From positions 38,119 to 102,118 of the forward strand of contig NZ_AOIU01000003.1 in the NCBI RefSeq assembly GCF_000337455.1: a stretch of 64,000 nt of DNA. The letters run 5' to 3'. The notes beneath the pieces are model-generated. The model was not told the origin of the DNA, searched no databases, and saw only the letters and a list, made by a program, of their open reading frames with translations. Shown here piece by piece: positions 44,730 through 54,406 of this stretch (position 1 is the stretch's first letter; each line of letters starts with the position of its first letter). This DNA comes from Halosimplex carlsbadense 2-9-1. GTDB lineage: Archaea > Halobacteriota > Halobacteria > Halobacteriales > Haloarculaceae. The position numbers and the translations under genes were made by a program.

Positions 44730-46331
44730 CTACCGGCCCGTCTCCTCGTCGAGCGCGTCCAGCCCGAGGCCGTCGGCGAGCGCGTCCGATCCGAGTCCCG
44801 CGACCAGGTCGGCAGCGCGGTCGTACGGTGATCGCCCCGCCGACTCACGCTCCGATCGATCGATGCCTACGTGGGAAAATATCTCGTCGACGAACGCGTC
44901 GCGGGCGGTGTCGTTCTCGAACAGTCCGTGCAGATACGTCCCCAGCACCCTGTCGGTCGCCGCGCCCGCTTCGGCGTCGGGGAACGGGTGTTCGACGGTG
45001 GCGTCGCCTTCCCCGCCGGACACGCGCGTCTCACCCATGTGGATCTCGTAGCCCGAGACCGGACCCGCGTCGCCCGCGAGCGGTCCGGTCCCGTCTATTC
45101 GCCGGGTGACCTGTTCGACCCGTTTGTCCGGCGAGAAGCGTGTCTCGACGGGTAAAATACCGATTCCTTCGAGGGTATCGATGTCGTCGGTGCTCTCGAT
45201 ACCGGCCGCGGTGATGCGCTCGCCGAGCATCTGATAGCCGCCACAGAGACCGACGACCGGGCCGTCGAACGCCCGGAGTCGCCTCGGGAATCCCGCCACC
45301 CGAAGCGCCCGCAGATCGTCGACGGTGTTCTTCGTGCCCGGAAGTACCACGGCGTCGGCGCCGCGGCCAGTCCCCGTGCCGACGGCCTCGGGGTCGTCGA
45401 GGTCGGCGTCGAGCGGTAGATAGGCCACGCGGACGCCGGGTTCGCGGGCCAGCGGCTCCAGGTCGGTGAAGTTCGAGATCCGGGGCAAGCGCGGGACGGC
45501 GACGGTGACCGCCCGGTCGTCGGCGACGCCGTCGTCGCTCCCACGGACCGCCCGCTCGTCCTCCGCTGGAAGGTCGACACTGTCCTCGGCGGGCAGGCCG
45601 GGGTCGTCGTGCGGCAGGACGCCCAGGACCGGAACGGCAGTCCGCTCCTCGACCTCTTCGATAGCCGGGTCGAGCAGCGACGCGTCGCCGCGGAACTTCG
45701 TGAGGACGGCGCCCGCGACCCGCTCGCGCACGTCGTCGGGGAGGAGTTCGACGGTGCCGACGAGGCTGGCGAACGCGCCCCCGCGCTCGATGTCCACCAG
45801 GAGGAGGATCTCGGCGTCGGCGAAGCGCGCTGTCTCGATATTCGCGAGGTCCCGGTCGCGCAGGTTCGGCTCGGCGATCGATCCCGCGCCCTCGGCGACG
45901 ACCACGTCGTGATCGGCGGCGAGCCGTTCGTGCGCGCGTCGAGCCGTCTCCCGGGCGCGTTCCCAGTGGTCGTCGTAGTACTCGCCGGCCTCGTAGTGGG
46001 CGACTGCCTCGCCGTCGAGGACCAGTTGCGATTCGCCGTCGCCGCGCGGTTTGAGCAGGACCGGATTGTGGTCCGTGGTGGGCGAGACGCGGGCCGCGCG
46101 GGCCTGGACGTACTGGGAGACGCCGACCTCGCCGAACGCCGAGGCGTCGGTCGCGGCGTCGTCGGCGACGGCCTCGGCTTTCGGCACCGCCCGGGCGTTG
46201 TTACTCATGTTCTGGGCCTTGAACGGCGCCACGTCGACGCCCCGGTCCGCGAGCAGCCGGCACAGCCCGGCGGCGACGGTACTCTTGCCGACGTGGCTGG
46301 CCGTACCGGCGATCAGGATCGTCGACGCCAT
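44730..46331 (-). CDS. cbiP: Cobyric acid synthase
   Basis: The 533-residue enzyme amidates the b, d, e and g side chains of adenosylcobyrinic acid a,c-diamide. The N-terminal dethiobiotin-synthetase-like ATPase domain has [17 protein letters not shown] near residue 8. The C-terminal glutaminase domain has the nucleophile Cys in [13 protein letters not shown] near 358 and the His in [10 protein letters not shown] near 455. It is separated from the other cobamide genes by about 4 kb. The length is normal. Confidence 0.95.
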   Translation of the reverse strand: MASTILIAGTASHVGKSTVAAGLCRLLADRGVDVAPFKAQNMSNNARAVPKAEAVADDAATDASAFGEVGVSQYVQARAARVSPTTDHNPVLLKPRGDGESQLVLDGEAVAHYEAGEYYDDHWERARETARRAHERLAADHDVVVAEGAGSIAEPNLRDRDLANIETARFADAEILLLVDIERGGAFASLVGTVELLPDDVRERVAGAVLTKFRGDASLLDPAIEEVEERTAVPVLGVLPHDDPGLPAEDSVDLPAEDERAVRGSDDGVADDRAVTVAVPRLPRISNFTDLEPLAREPGVRVAYLPLDADLDDPEAVGTGTGRGADAVVLPGTKNTVDDLRALRVAGFPRRLRAFDGPVVGLCGGYQMLGERITAAGIESTDDIDTLEGIGILPVETRFSPDKRVEQVTRRIDGTGPLAGDAGPVSGYEIHMGETRVSGGEGDATVEHPFPDAEAGAATDRVLGTYLHGLFENDTARDAFVDEIFSHVGIDRSERESAGRSPYDRAADLVAGLGSDALADGLGLDALDEETGR

Positions 46332-46409
46332 CTGGATCTATCCCGTCGGTTCGACCCCGATCGGTAAATACGGGACGGGGTCGGGCCGGGACCGGTCTGA
46401 ACTGGCGTT

Positions 46410-46595
46410 CTACGTATCGGAAACCGGTTCGAACTCGTCGTTCCCACATTCACACGTCCCGGTGACGCCGATGGGACGCAACCCTCCGTCTTCGTGCTGC
46501 ACTGGGTACGTGCTGCCGCACTCGGTGCATTTCCCGAGTGCCTGTGGCTCCCCTCCACCGTCGGGCCCCTCTTGGTTCGTTGCGTTCCCACCCAT
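46410..46595 (-). CDS. Zinc-ribbon microprotein
   Basis: The 61-residue protein has KCTECGSTYPV and GTCECGNDEFEPV, giving C-x2-C and C-x-C pairs about 25 residues apart, so it can form one zinc ribbon. The N-terminal 20 residues are Gly/Asn/Glu-rich and probably disordered. It is typical of conserved small haloarchaeal zinc proteins. Transcription runs toward cbiP with a 78-nt gap. Confidence 0.7.
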   Translation of the reverse strand: MGGNATNQEGPDGGGEPQALGKCTECGSTYPVQHEDGGLRPIGVTGTCECGNDEFEPVSDT

Positions 46596-47101
46596 TACCG
46601 GGAGATGCGTCCGACATCGAAAAGGCAGTATCGACAGGATACGTCCCAGATGCTCAGTCCGAGCCGTTCTCCCCGCTGCGTCGGCGACGCTCGGGACAGG
46701 TGATAGAGCGGGCGGTAGCGGTGTGGCTGTGGTGCGGTGACGCGCACTGTCGTCTCGGAATCGCTTGCGATTTCGAGGGCCGTCAGAGCTTGCTCTGACG
46801 TTGGCGAGTCTCGTCTCGCGCCAACATCGTGCGAGGGATGAGCGAGTGAGCGAGTGAATCGGCTGGGGAGGCTCGTGGCCCGTTGCGGTGCCGTGCAGGG
46901 CGGTCGCGTGCTGTGCCTGGTGGACTGAACGGGCGAGGCGCGCTCGCGCCGAGGGCGTTCAGCGCTTGCTGTCCCTGGTGAGTACGGTCACTGAGGCTCG
47001 ATCGCCTTCCAACGCAACTCGATTAGCACGCTCAACGAGCACACATACCGACCAGTCGAACCACTGAACTGTCGGCTGGGACCACTACCAGCAGGCCTCA
47101 C
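46596..47101. other. Intergenic region with a row of short-loop hairpins
   Basis: About 500 nt lack a convincing protein. A stem with a TT loop lies at 46754-46777 (one internal G-T pair). A perfect 9-bp stem with a TT loop lies at 46781-46800, and a looser stem with TTGGCG/CGCCAA arms at 46801-46824. A perfect 6-bp GC stem with a CT loop lies at 46937-46950, inside GAACG/CGTTC arms (46927-46960). Between them is a GAG-TGA-like repetitive stretch (46840-46857). The part from 46980 to 47101 probably carries the methyltransferase promoter. An ncRNA or a small non-autonomous repeat is possible. Confidence 0.5.
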
Positions 47102-47899
47102 ATGACGGACGACCACTACGACGACATCGCCGACGACTGGAGCGACTACGCCGAGGTCCCGTGGCGCGCGCAGGTGCTTTGGCCCACGCTCGAGGAACTA
47201 CTCCCGAACCTCGACGGTCAGCGAGTCCTCGACGCCGGCTGCGGCGATGGCTACCACGCGGCCGCACTGGCCGACCGCGGCGCCGACGTGATCGGCGTCG
47301 ACGCCAGCGAGGGGATGGTCGACACCGCACGCGAGCGCTACGGCGACCGCGACCGCGTCGAGTTCCGCCACGGCGACCTCGCCGAGGGCCTCGACCCCAT
47401 CGCCGACGACGGCGTCGACCTCGTCCTCTGCCAGCACGTCCTCTCGCACGTCACCGACCTCGAACCGGTCGCCGCCGCGTTCGCCCGCGCCCTCCGCCCC
47501 GGCGGGTCGGTCGTCTGCTCGACCCACCACCCGTTCCACGAGTACCTCGTCGTCCGCGAGGCGTCCTACCCCGACACCCGTGCCATCGACGGCCTCGACG
47601 CGCGGCCGGCCGTCGACGCCAAATCCCCCTCGCCGACCTACGGCGAGAGCGAACGCTACGACCTCTACTGGGGCGGTGCGATACCCGACGACGGGAAAGC
47701 CGACGAACGGGAACCCGCGACTTTCCACCGACGGCCGCTCGAAGCCGTCACCGGGCCGTTGTTCGACGCCGGGTTCACACTCGGTGACCTGCGCGAACCC
47801 GACCTATCGGAGCGACTCGACGATGACCTCCTGACGGAGGTGGCCGACCTCGCCGAGCGACCGCCGCGGTCGCTGTGTCTCCGCGCCGACCTGCGGTGA
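47102..47899 (+). CDS. Class I SAM-dependent methyltransferase
   Basis: The 265-residue protein has the Rossmann-like core of class I methyltransferases: motif I VLDAGCGDGYHAAALADRGA near residue 42, the acidic loop VIGVDASEGMVDTAR near 64, and motif LVLCQHVLSHV near 107 followed by LRPGGSVVCSTHHPFHEY near 130. It resembles UbiE/SmtA-like enzymes for small molecules. The substrate is unknown. It is followed 70 nt later by an ABC-2 transporter pair. Confidence 0.8.
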   Translation: MTDDHYDDIADDWSDYAEVPWRAQVLWPTLEELLPNLDGQRVLDAGCGDGYHAAALADRGADVIGVDASEGMVDTARERYGDRDRVEFRHGDLAEGLDPIADDGVDLVLCQHVLSHVTDLEPVAAAFARALRPGGSVVCSTHHPFHEYLVVREASYPDTRAIDGLDARPAVDAKSPSPTYGESERYDLYWGGAIPDDGKADEREPATFHRRPLEAVTGPLFDAGFTLGDLREPDLSERLDDDLLTEVADLAERPPRSLCLRADLR

Positions 47900-47969
47900 G
47901 CGACCCCCTGAGACTCGGGGTCCGACATCGCGACCGATCAAATAAGGGACAGACGCGCGAAGGCCCGAT

Positions 47970-48779
47970 ATGGCCCCCGAACGTCCCCCAGACGGCCTCG
48001 CGATCGAGACGACCGACCTGACGAAGCGGTTCGGCGACGTGCTCGCGGTCGACGGCCTCGACCTGTCGATCGACCAGGGCGAGGTGTACGGCTTCCTCGG
48101 GCCGAACGGCTCCGGGAAGACGACGACGATGCGGATGCTGACGACGCTCACCCGGCCCACGAGCGGGTCGGCGCACGTGATGGGCGTCGACGTGACGGAC
48201 CGTCGCGAACTGATCTCGGTGGTCGGGTATCTCCCCGAGGAGCCGCCGCTGTTCGACGAACTCACCGCGCGCGAGCAACTGCGCCACGTCGCCGCCCTCC
48301 ACGACCTGCCCCGCGACGAGGCCCGTGACCGCATCGACCGTTATCTCGAGCGGTTCTCGCTGGCCGGCGAGGCCGACCGCCGGCTCGAAGGCTTCTCGAC
48401 GGGGATGCGCAAGAAAGTCGGACTCATCGCGACGGTGTTGCACGAGCCGCCGGTGCTCTTCCTCGACGAACCGACGAGCGGGCTCGACCCGCGGGCCGCT
48501 CGAACGGTGAAAGACCTCATCGCGGAGCTCTCGGACGGGGAGACGACCGTCTTCCTCTCGACGCACATCCTGCCGGTCGTCGACGAACTGGCCGACCGCG
48601 TCGGCGTGCTCCACCGCGGCGACCTGGTCGCGGAGGGGCCGCCCGACCGCCTCAAACAGCGCGCCGAGCGCGGCGAGGCCGGGTCGCTGGAGGACGTGTT
48701 CCTCGAAGTGACGACCGACCACGCCGAGGAGACGACCGCGACGGAAGCGAGCGCGGCGACGCCGGACACCCAGTCATGA
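47970..48779 (+). CDS. ABC-2 type transporter ATPase
   Basis: The 269-residue ATPase has Walker A GPNGSGKTTTMRML near residue 47, signature FSTGMRKKVGL near 142 and Walker B VLFLDEPTSGLDP near 162. This is the CcmA/DrrA-type subunit of an ABC-2 exporter. Its stop overlaps the permease start (ATGA at 48776-48779), so the two are made in a fixed ratio. The transported compound is unknown. Confidence 0.9.
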   Translation: MAPERPPDGLAIETTDLTKRFGDVLAVDGLDLSIDQGEVYGFLGPNGSGKTTTMRMLTTLTRPTSGSAHVMGVDVTDRRELISVVGYLPEEPPLFDELTAREQLRHVAALHDLPRDEARDRIDRYLERFSLAGEADRRLEGFSTGMRKKVGLIATVLHEPPVLFLDEPTSGLDPRAARTVKDLIAELSDGETTVFLSTHILPVVDELADRVGVLHRGDLVAEGPPDRLKQRAERGEAGSLEDVFLEVTTDHAEETTATEASAATPDTQS

Positions 48780-50497
48780 ACGTCGGCCACAGCCTCCGGC
48801 TGACCCGCATCGACGTGCGGCGGATGGTCCGCAAGCGGACCGACCCGAACAAGCGGCTCGCGTCGGTGGTCTCGGTGGGGCTGTTCGCGCTGCTGACGCT
48901 CGGGCTGACCGCCGGCGGCGTCTACGGCGGCCGGGCGCTGGGCCGTGCGCTCGCGTCGGGCTCGCTCGATTTCGCTCCGGCGGCGGCGGCCGAGGCCGCC
49001 CGCGGGTTCTTCGGCGTCATGTGGGTCATCGGCGTCGTGCTGTTCGCCGTCCGCGCAGTCGGCCAGCGCGGGACCCTCACCAACGCCGAAGGGGTCCTGA
49101 CGGTCGTCCCCACCGTCGAAGCGTACGTCGGCCTCGTCGCCAGCGAGTTCGCATACCTGCTGATCTGGACGCTGCTACCGGCCGTCGGCGCCGGCGCGGG
49201 CCTCGCGCTCGGGACCGAGACGCTCTGGCCGGCCGCCGGCGTCCCGCTCGCCGTCGCGTTCGGCGGGGCGACCGCCGTCACCGCCGCGTACGCGATCGGG
49301 CTCGGCATCCGCCACGTCGTCACCCGCTTCCCGTTCGTCGCCCGCCACAAGAACGGTCTGATCGCCCTCGTCTTCGTCCTCTACATGGCCGCCATCGTCA
49401 GCGGGTCGCTCAACCAGGCCGTGGCCGCCATCTTCGAGCCGATGGCCGCCTCGCCCGTCGGCTGGTACGCCGACCTCGGCCTCCTCGGCCTGCCGAACGT
49501 GTCCGCCGACGCGACGCGAGCCGCCGGCACCGCCGTCGCCTCCGTCGCCTTCGTCGCCGTCGCCGCCGCCGCGGGCACGGCGGTCGCCAGGCGCCACTGG
49601 TTCGCCGACCCCGCCCTCGCCGGCGAGGACGAGGACGACCCCGAGCCCGCCGACACAGGTGCGTCCGGGGCGGCGGATGCGGTCACCCCGGCGACCACCG
49701 ACGACGACTGGCTCGCCCGCCGACTCGAAACGGTCGTCGACCGGCCGACCGCGGCGCTGGCCGTCCTCGCCTGGCGCCGGGCCGCCCGCTCGCCGCTCAA
49801 GATGATGTACGCCGCCTACCCCCTCTTTTTCGGGACGGGCGCGTTCGTCGATATCCTCCAGACCGGCGAGATCCCGGTGTATCTGCCCTACGCGCTGCTC
49901 GTGTTCGTCGCCTGGGCCGGCGGCGTCGTCTTCACGCTCAACCCGCTGGGCGACCAGGGCTCGGTGCTCTCGACCACCATCCTGAGCGAGGTGACCGGCC
50001 GGACGTTCGTCTTCGCGCACGTGCTGGCGGGCCTGATCGTCGTCGTCCCCGTCGGGACGGTCCTCGTCGGCGCCGTCGCCGCGCTGAGCCCCGTCGGAGC
50101 AGAAAAGACGGCGATCCTCGTCGGCCTCTCGCCCGTAGCGATGGTCGTCGCCGCCGGCCTCTCGGTCGGTATCGGGACCGCATTCCCCCGCTTCGAGGCG
50201 ACGAACGTCACCCGCTCGATGGAGGCCGTCGTCCCCAGCCCGTGGGCGTTCGTCCTCTTCAGCGCCCACGTCGTCCTCACCGCCGTCGCCGCCGTCTTCG
50301 TCGGCCTCCGAGGCGCGCGCGAACTCGGCGCGACGCTGATCGGCGCGCTCGGCTCGTTCGCCCTCTCGACGCAGGCGTCGCTGGCGCCGAGCACGCTCTA
50401 CACGGTCAGCGCCGCCGCTCTAGTCGTCCTCCTGTTGCTCCCGGCGCTGTCCTATCGCTACGCCGTTCGCACCTTCGACCGGTACGAACTCGCGTGA
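48776..50497 (+). CDS. ABC-2 type transporter permease
   Basis: The 573-residue protein has about twelve hydrophobic helices in two halves, joined by a charged segment near 280-325 (EDEDDPEPADTGASG...). It begins with an amphipathic basic N-terminus typical of ABC-2 permeases. It is the partner of the ATPase directly upstream. With both halves on one chain it could form a complete transporter with two ATPases. The substrate is not evident. Confidence 0.85.
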   Translation: MNVGHSLRLTRIDVRRMVRKRTDPNKRLASVVSVGLFALLTLGLTAGGVYGGRALGRALASGSLDFAPAAAAEAARGFFGVMWVIGVVLFAVRAVGQRGTLTNAEGVLTVVPTVEAYVGLVASEFAYLLIWTLLPAVGAGAGLALGTETLWPAAGVPLAVAFGGATAVTAAYAIGLGIRHVVTRFPFVARHKNGLIALVFVLYMAAIVSGSLNQAVAAIFEPMAASPVGWYADLGLLGLPNVSADATRAAGTAVASVAFVAVAAAAGTAVARRHWFADPALAGEDEDDPEPADTGASGAADAVTPATTDDDWLARRLETVVDRPTAALAVLAWRRAARSPLKMMYAAYPLFFGTGAFVDILQTGEIPVYLPYALLVFVAWAGGVVFTLNPLGDQGSVLSTTILSEVTGRTFVFAHVLAGLIVVVPVGTVLVGAVAALSPVGAEKTAILVGLSPVAMVVAAGLSVGIGTAFPRFEATNVTRSMEAVVPSPWAFVLFSAHVVLTAVAAVFVGLRGARELGATLIGALGSFALSTQASLAPSTLYTVSAAALVVLLLLPALSYRYAVRTFDRYELA

Positions 50498-50585
50498 GTG
50501 ACGGGCGGACGGCCGCCGATCCGGCCGCCTGGGACCTGAACCGGTTCGCGCAGCTACCCGCCGACGCTCGCCACCGCCCCGCCAC

Positions 50586-51263
50586 TCAGTACTCGGTCCC
50601 CTTCCGGGCGCTGTGGCCGGATTCGATCGGGTGGGACTCCTTGCGGACGTTGGTCACGAGATCCGCGAGGTCGGTCACGAAGTCGGGGCGCTCGTGGCCG
50701 CCGGTCAGGACGAGTTCCAGGTTCTCGGGCTTCGACTCGACCAGCTCCCGCACGTCGTCGGGGTCGACCAGCCCGCGGTTGCCCGCGTAGCAGATCTCGT
50801 CGAGGATCAGCATGTGGACGCCGTCGTCGGCGGGACCGTCGAGCGGCAGGGCCGAAGACAGGTCCGCTTTCCCGGCGGCCGCGACGATCGCTTTCGCCCG
50901 CTCGAAGCCGCCCGTCGCGCGGGCGGCGTGTTCGTCGTCGTCGGTGCCGTCGTGGAAGCGATGCCAGCCGTAGTGGCCGCTGTTCTCGTAGGAGAACCCC
51001 GGGAGCGCGGCGATGGCGTTGTACTCGCCGCGCACGTCCTCGACGGTACTGGTTCCGCCTTTCATGAACTGGAGCATGTGGACGCGGTAGCCGTGGCCGG
51101 CCGCGCGCATCCCCATCCCCATCGCCGCGGTCGTCTTCCCCTTGCCGTCGCCCCACCAGACCTGCGTCAGCCCGAACTCCTCCGGCGCCGCCGGCTCGAT
51201 CGGTCGCGGTTCCAGCGGGTCGTCGCCTCGCACGTCGCCGTCGGCGGTCGCGTCGTCGCTCAT
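50586..51263 (-). CDS. cobA: Cob(I)yrinic acid a,c-diamide adenosyltransferase (CobA/CobO type)
   Basis: The 225-residue enzyme transfers adenosyl from ATP to Co(I) corrinoids. It has the P-loop WWGDGKGKTTAAMGMGMRAAGHG near residue 37, MLQFMKGG near 63 and the acidic MLILDEICYAGNRGLVD near 150, all typical of the CobA/CobO/BtuR family. It ends a minus-strand set of cobamide genes, 53 nt after cbiZ. It supplies adenosylated corrinoid for CbiP and the late steps encoded nearby. Confidence 0.9.
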   Translation of the reverse strand: MSDDATADGDVRGDDPLEPRPIEPAAPEEFGLTQVWWGDGKGKTTAAMGMGMRAAGHGYRVHMLQFMKGGTSTVEDVRGEYNAIAALPGFSYENSGHYGWHRFHDGTDDDEHAARATGGFERAKAIVAAAGKADLSSALPLDGPADDGVHMLILDEICYAGNRGLVDPDDVRELVESKPENLELVLTGGHERPDFVTDLADLVTNVRKESHPIESGHSARKGTEY

Positions 51264-51316
51264 ATCGGTTGCGTCGCTCCCCAGGCCCGTAGCCGCTTCG
51301 ACCCGGCGGGTCCGCG

Positions 51317-52066
51317 CTACTCGCCGACGCGCGAGACGGTCGCGCAGCCGTTCGAGACGGTGCCGTGCTCCGCCGCAGCGACCGAGTCGGGGATCGCGTC
51401 GCCCGTCCCGTCCCCGTCGGCGCGGTCGCCGCCCGCGGCACCGTACCGCCCGTCGAGACTCGCCCGGACGGCGTCGCGCACGCAGACCCGGGCGGATCGC
51501 CCCACCGGCGTCGCGCTCCCGGCGAACGCCGCGAGCTCGCCCGACGGGTCCGACCCGACGACGACCGCGTCCGATGTCGTCCCGGTAAAACCGGTCTCGG
51601 CCAGCAGCGTCGCCGTTTTTGCCTCGACGACCGTCGCCAGCAGCGTCGCGAGCGCGCCGTCGGAGAGCGCTCGCGTCGTCCCGACGAGGAGGTTCACCGT
51701 CCCGGGTCGGGGCGACTCCTCCCCCAGTGAGTCCTCCCGCTCGGTCGCCCGCTCGCCGCCCATCGGCAACGCGGCGGGGTTCGAGACGCCCGCAGTCGCC
51801 ACGACTTCGACGCCGTCCAGCCGAGCGCGTCGAGCGTGTCGCAGGTCGACACCGGTGAGCATCGCGGGCCCCGCCTCGGGAAAGTCCGCCCGCTCGCGGG
51901 ATTCGGCGACGTAGGCGGAGAGATCGGTCCGGGCGAACCCCTCCGTGACCGTGCAGTTGTAGGCGGCGTCGGCGGTCTCGTAACCGCCGGCAAAGCCCGT
52001 CGAGAGCCAGCGAGTGCCCGGTCGGCGCACCCGTAACACGTCCGCCGAGACCTCACTCTCGAACAT
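51317..52066 (-). CDS. cbiZ: Adenosylcobinamide amidohydrolase
   Basis: The 249-residue protein matches CbiZ, which cleaves the aminopropanol linkage of salvaged adenosylcobinamide to give adenosylcobyric acid. It has the family segments STGFAGGYETADAAYNCTV near residue 26, VVATAGVSNPAALP near 85, and TSDAVVVGSDPSGELAAFAGSAT near 170. With CbiB in the same cluster this gives the archaeal salvage route. The ATG at 52066 overlaps the cobD end by 14 nt. Confidence 0.85.
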   Translation of the reverse strand: MFESEVSADVLRVRRPGTRWLSTGFAGGYETADAAYNCTVTEGFARTDLSAYVAESRERADFPEAGPAMLTGVDLRHARRARLDGVEVVATAGVSNPAALPMGGERATEREDSLGEESPRPGTVNLLVGTTRALSDGALATLLATVVEAKTATLLAETGFTGTTSDAVVVGSDPSGELAAFAGSATPVGRSARVCVRDAVRASLDGRYGAAGGDRADGDGTGDAIPDSVAAAEHGTVSNGCATVSRVGE

Positions 52067-53102
52067 CCAGCGCCCCCAGCAGCCGGTCGTGCTCGGCGGG
52101 CGTCCGGACCGCGACGCGGACGTGCGTCTCGAGGCCCGCGAACGACCGGGCGTCCCGGAGTTCGATGCCGGCCGCTCGCGCCCGCGAGAGCAACTCCTCG
52201 ACCCCTTCGGCGCTCCCGCAGTCAAGCAGGACGAACGGCGCCGTCGCCGCTTCCATCGGCGGGTCGGGGTCGTACACCGAGAACCGCGGGTCGGCGTCGA
52301 AGGCGCGCCACAGCCGCTCGCGCTCGCTCGCCACGCGGTCGCGCGTCTCGGCCACGAACTCCGGGCTGTCCATGCAGTGGGCGCCCACCGCGGCGGCCGG
52401 CCAGCCGAGCCCCCAGGTGAGCGCCGCCGTCCGGATCCGCTCGCGCAGCTCGCCCGTCGCGACGGCGAAGCCCGCCCGCAACCCCGGCAGCCCGAACAGC
52501 TTCGTCAGCGAGCGCGCGACGACCACGCCCGGCTCGCCCGCCAGCGACGACCGGTCGGTGAAGCCGAGGAACGCCTCGTCGACGAGCAGCGGCGTCCCCG
52601 CGGCGCGACAGCGCTCGGCGAAGTCGGCGAGTGCCGACGGCTCGTAGGCGTCCCCGGTCGGGTTGTTCGGGTTACAGACGACCGCGAGCGCGAACTCGTG
52701 GGGGTCTCGATCCAGCGTCACGTCGTGGTCAGCGGCCACCGCCTCGCCGCCCTGCAACTCGACCTCGTGGGCGTACTCGCCGAAGCTCGGCGCGGGGACC
52801 AGCACCCGGTCGCCCGGGTCGACGGTGACCGCGACGGCCAGTCGGATGGCCGCTAGCCCGCCCGCCGTCGGGACCACATCGGCGGCGTCGCAGTCGACGT
52901 ACCGGGCCGCCGCCCGCCGATACTCGGGGTAGTCTTCCGGCGGGTAGGTCCGCGAGCCGTCGAGCGCCCCTGCGTAGGTCTCGGCGACACCGTCAGGGAC
53001 CTCGGGGTTGACGTTCGCGCTGAAATCGAGTACGTCGGGGTCGTCGCTGCTGCCGTGGGTCACCGCCGTCCCCGCCAGCCGCGCGACCGCCTCGGTGTCC
53101 AT
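52053..53102 (-). CDS. cobD: L-threonine-O-3-phosphate decarboxylase-like PLP enzyme
   Basis: The 349-residue protein is a fold-type I aminotransferase of the CobD/HisC group. It has DFSANVNPEVPDG near residue 26, VVCNPNNPTGDAYEPSALADF near 150, and the PLP Lys in ARSLTKLFGLPGLRAGFA near 208. In the cobamide context it should make (R)-1-aminopropan-2-ol phosphate for attachment by CbiB. HisC-type aminotransferase activity is the alternative, but the neighbouring cbiZ and cobA favour CobD. Confidence 0.85.
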   Translation of the reverse strand: MDTEAVARLAGTAVTHGSSDDPDVLDFSANVNPEVPDGVAETYAGALDGSRTYPPEDYPEYRRAAARYVDCDAADVVPTAGGLAAIRLAVAVTVDPGDRVLVPAPSFGEYAHEVELQGGEAVAADHDVTLDRDPHEFALAVVCNPNNPTGDAYEPSALADFAERCRAAGTPLLVDEAFLGFTDRSSLAGEPGVVVARSLTKLFGLPGLRAGFAVATGELRERIRTAALTWGLGWPAAAVGAHCMDSPEFVAETRDRVASERERLWRAFDADPRFSVYDPDPPMEAATAPFVLLDCGSAEGVEELLSRARAAGIELRDARSFAGLETHVRVAVRTPAEHDRLLGALDVRE

Positions 53103-53223
53103 ACCGGTGGGTCGGCGAGCGGCGACAAGAAGCTCCCGCTCCGGTCACAGTCGGAGCAACGGTTTGCTCGCACAGACGCTCGCGACGCCCGCAAGCGGCG
53201 GTTCGGATCTCTCCGCCGGCCCG

Positions 53224-53676
53224 TCAGTCCCAGGTGTAGCCGAAGGCCTCTGAACTCCGGTCGACGTAGCGGTTCTCCAGCACCTCGCTGACGGTGCGAC
53301 CGAGTTCGTCGAGCGCTTCCTCGATGTCCGCGCGGTCGTTCCGGTCGAGCCGGTCGTCCCACGGCTGGGGGAGGTCGGTCGCGAGTTCGGGCGCGCGATA
53401 CCCCACGTCGCCGGCGGTCTCGTTCCAGTAGAAGTCGAGCGCGCCGACTAGCCCCAGCTCGCGGGCGGCCTCGAACTGCTCGTCGTCGAGATACGAGTTG
53501 TCGGCCCACTCGGCGAAGCCGTCCTCCCAGGCGCCCTCGGCGAGGAACTCCGCGAGCGCCTCGCGGCGTCCCTCCTCGCCGGTTCTGGTCTCCGGTTCCT
53601 CGACGGCGTCGTAGTCGCCCGGGTCCTCGGCGGCGTCGAGTCTCGGCGGGTCGGGCACTTCAGGGTCGAATGACAT
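53224..53676 (-). CDS. Conserved acidic hypothetical protein
   Basis: The 150-residue protein is very acidic. It begins MSFDPEVPDPPRLDAAEDPGDYD, then has a helical region (REALAEFLAEGAWEDGFAEWAD...) and ends DRSSEAFGYTWD. There is no membrane segment and no metal motif. I recognise no family. The ATG at 53676 is 98 nt from the divergent lipoprotein start. It lies between the two halves of the cobamide genes but nothing ties it to the pathway. Confidence 0.6.
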   Translation of the reverse strand: MSFDPEVPDPPRLDAAEDPGDYDAVEEPETRTGEEGRREALAEFLAEGAWEDGFAEWADNSYLDDEQFEAARELGLVGALDFYWNETAGDVGYRAPELATDLPQPWDDRLDRNDRADIEEALDELGRTVSEVLENRYVDRSSEAFGYTWD

Positions 53677-53774
53677 ACCCCACTTTCGGCGGTGAGCCCA
53701 TTGAGGGTTTCCCACAGCCCGCGAGGGCTCCCGGGGCGACAAAATACTTACCGCGCCCGGGAGTGGCGACCGCC

Positions 53775-54404
53775 ATGCCCTCCAGACGGTCGGTACTCGC
53801 GAGCGCCTCGGTCGGGCTCGCCGGCGGACTCGCGGGCTGTCCCACGTCGGAGACAGACGACGAGTCGCCGAGACCCCCCACGGCCCGAACGTCGACCCCG
53901 CCCCCGTCGACAGTCGAGTCGACCGCGACGACCCCCGATAACGGTCCACAGGCTACCGAAGAAGCCCTCGGAGATCTACCGAGAGAGTGCGTGACTGACG
54001 AGTTCGTCGGATTTACTGGCACCACACCCCGGCCCGTCCCGGGCCGTCCCGACGATCCGGGGCCGGACGCCGCGGTGGCCTACGCCCGGGCGTACGAGCG
54101 CTACTACCTCGCGTACCGGGCGATGTACGACCTCGGCCCGCAGACGCCCGACGGCAGAACCGGGCTCCCCGCCCACGACTTCCCCGACGTCCGACTGGAC
54201 GAGTCGGCCGCCGAAGTACTCCGGAGCGGCGACGACCGTGCCGTCGTCAGACTGGCGTACGACCGCGTCTTCGAGGGGGAGTCCCGCGGCGACTTCACCG
54301 TCGTGTACTTCGTCTCGGCCGATCACACCGTCCGGGCGGAGACCGACGGCCGCGTCTCACCGGGTCCGGACCCGATCGACGACGGCGTCGTACAGCGGTG
54401 TTGA
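53775..54404 (+). CDS. Tat lipoprotein of unknown function
   Basis: The 209-residue protein has a twin-arginine lipoprotein signal (SRRSVLASASVGLAGGLAGC), with Cys near residue 22, and a Thr/Pro-rich linker. A small alpha/beta domain follows with AYARAYERYYLAYRAMYDLG near 105 and a run of strands (AVVRLAYDRVFEGESRGDFTVVYFVS), similar to NTF2-like or nuclear-transport-type folds, but this is uncertain. A CAAAATACTTACC patch near 53740-53752 is about 30 nt upstream and suggests a leaderless start. It interrupts the minus-strand cobamide set. Confidence 0.65.
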   Translation: MPSRRSVLASASVGLAGGLAGCPTSETDDESPRPPTARTSTPPPSTVESTATTPDNGPQATEEALGDLPRECVTDEFVGFTGTTPRPVPGRPDDPGPDAAVAYARAYERYYLAYRAMYDLGPQTPDGRTGLPAHDFPDVRLDESAAEVLRSGDDRAVVRLAYDRVFEGESRGDFTVVYFVSADHTVRAETDGRVSPGPDPIDDGVVQRC

Positions 54405-54406
54405 GT

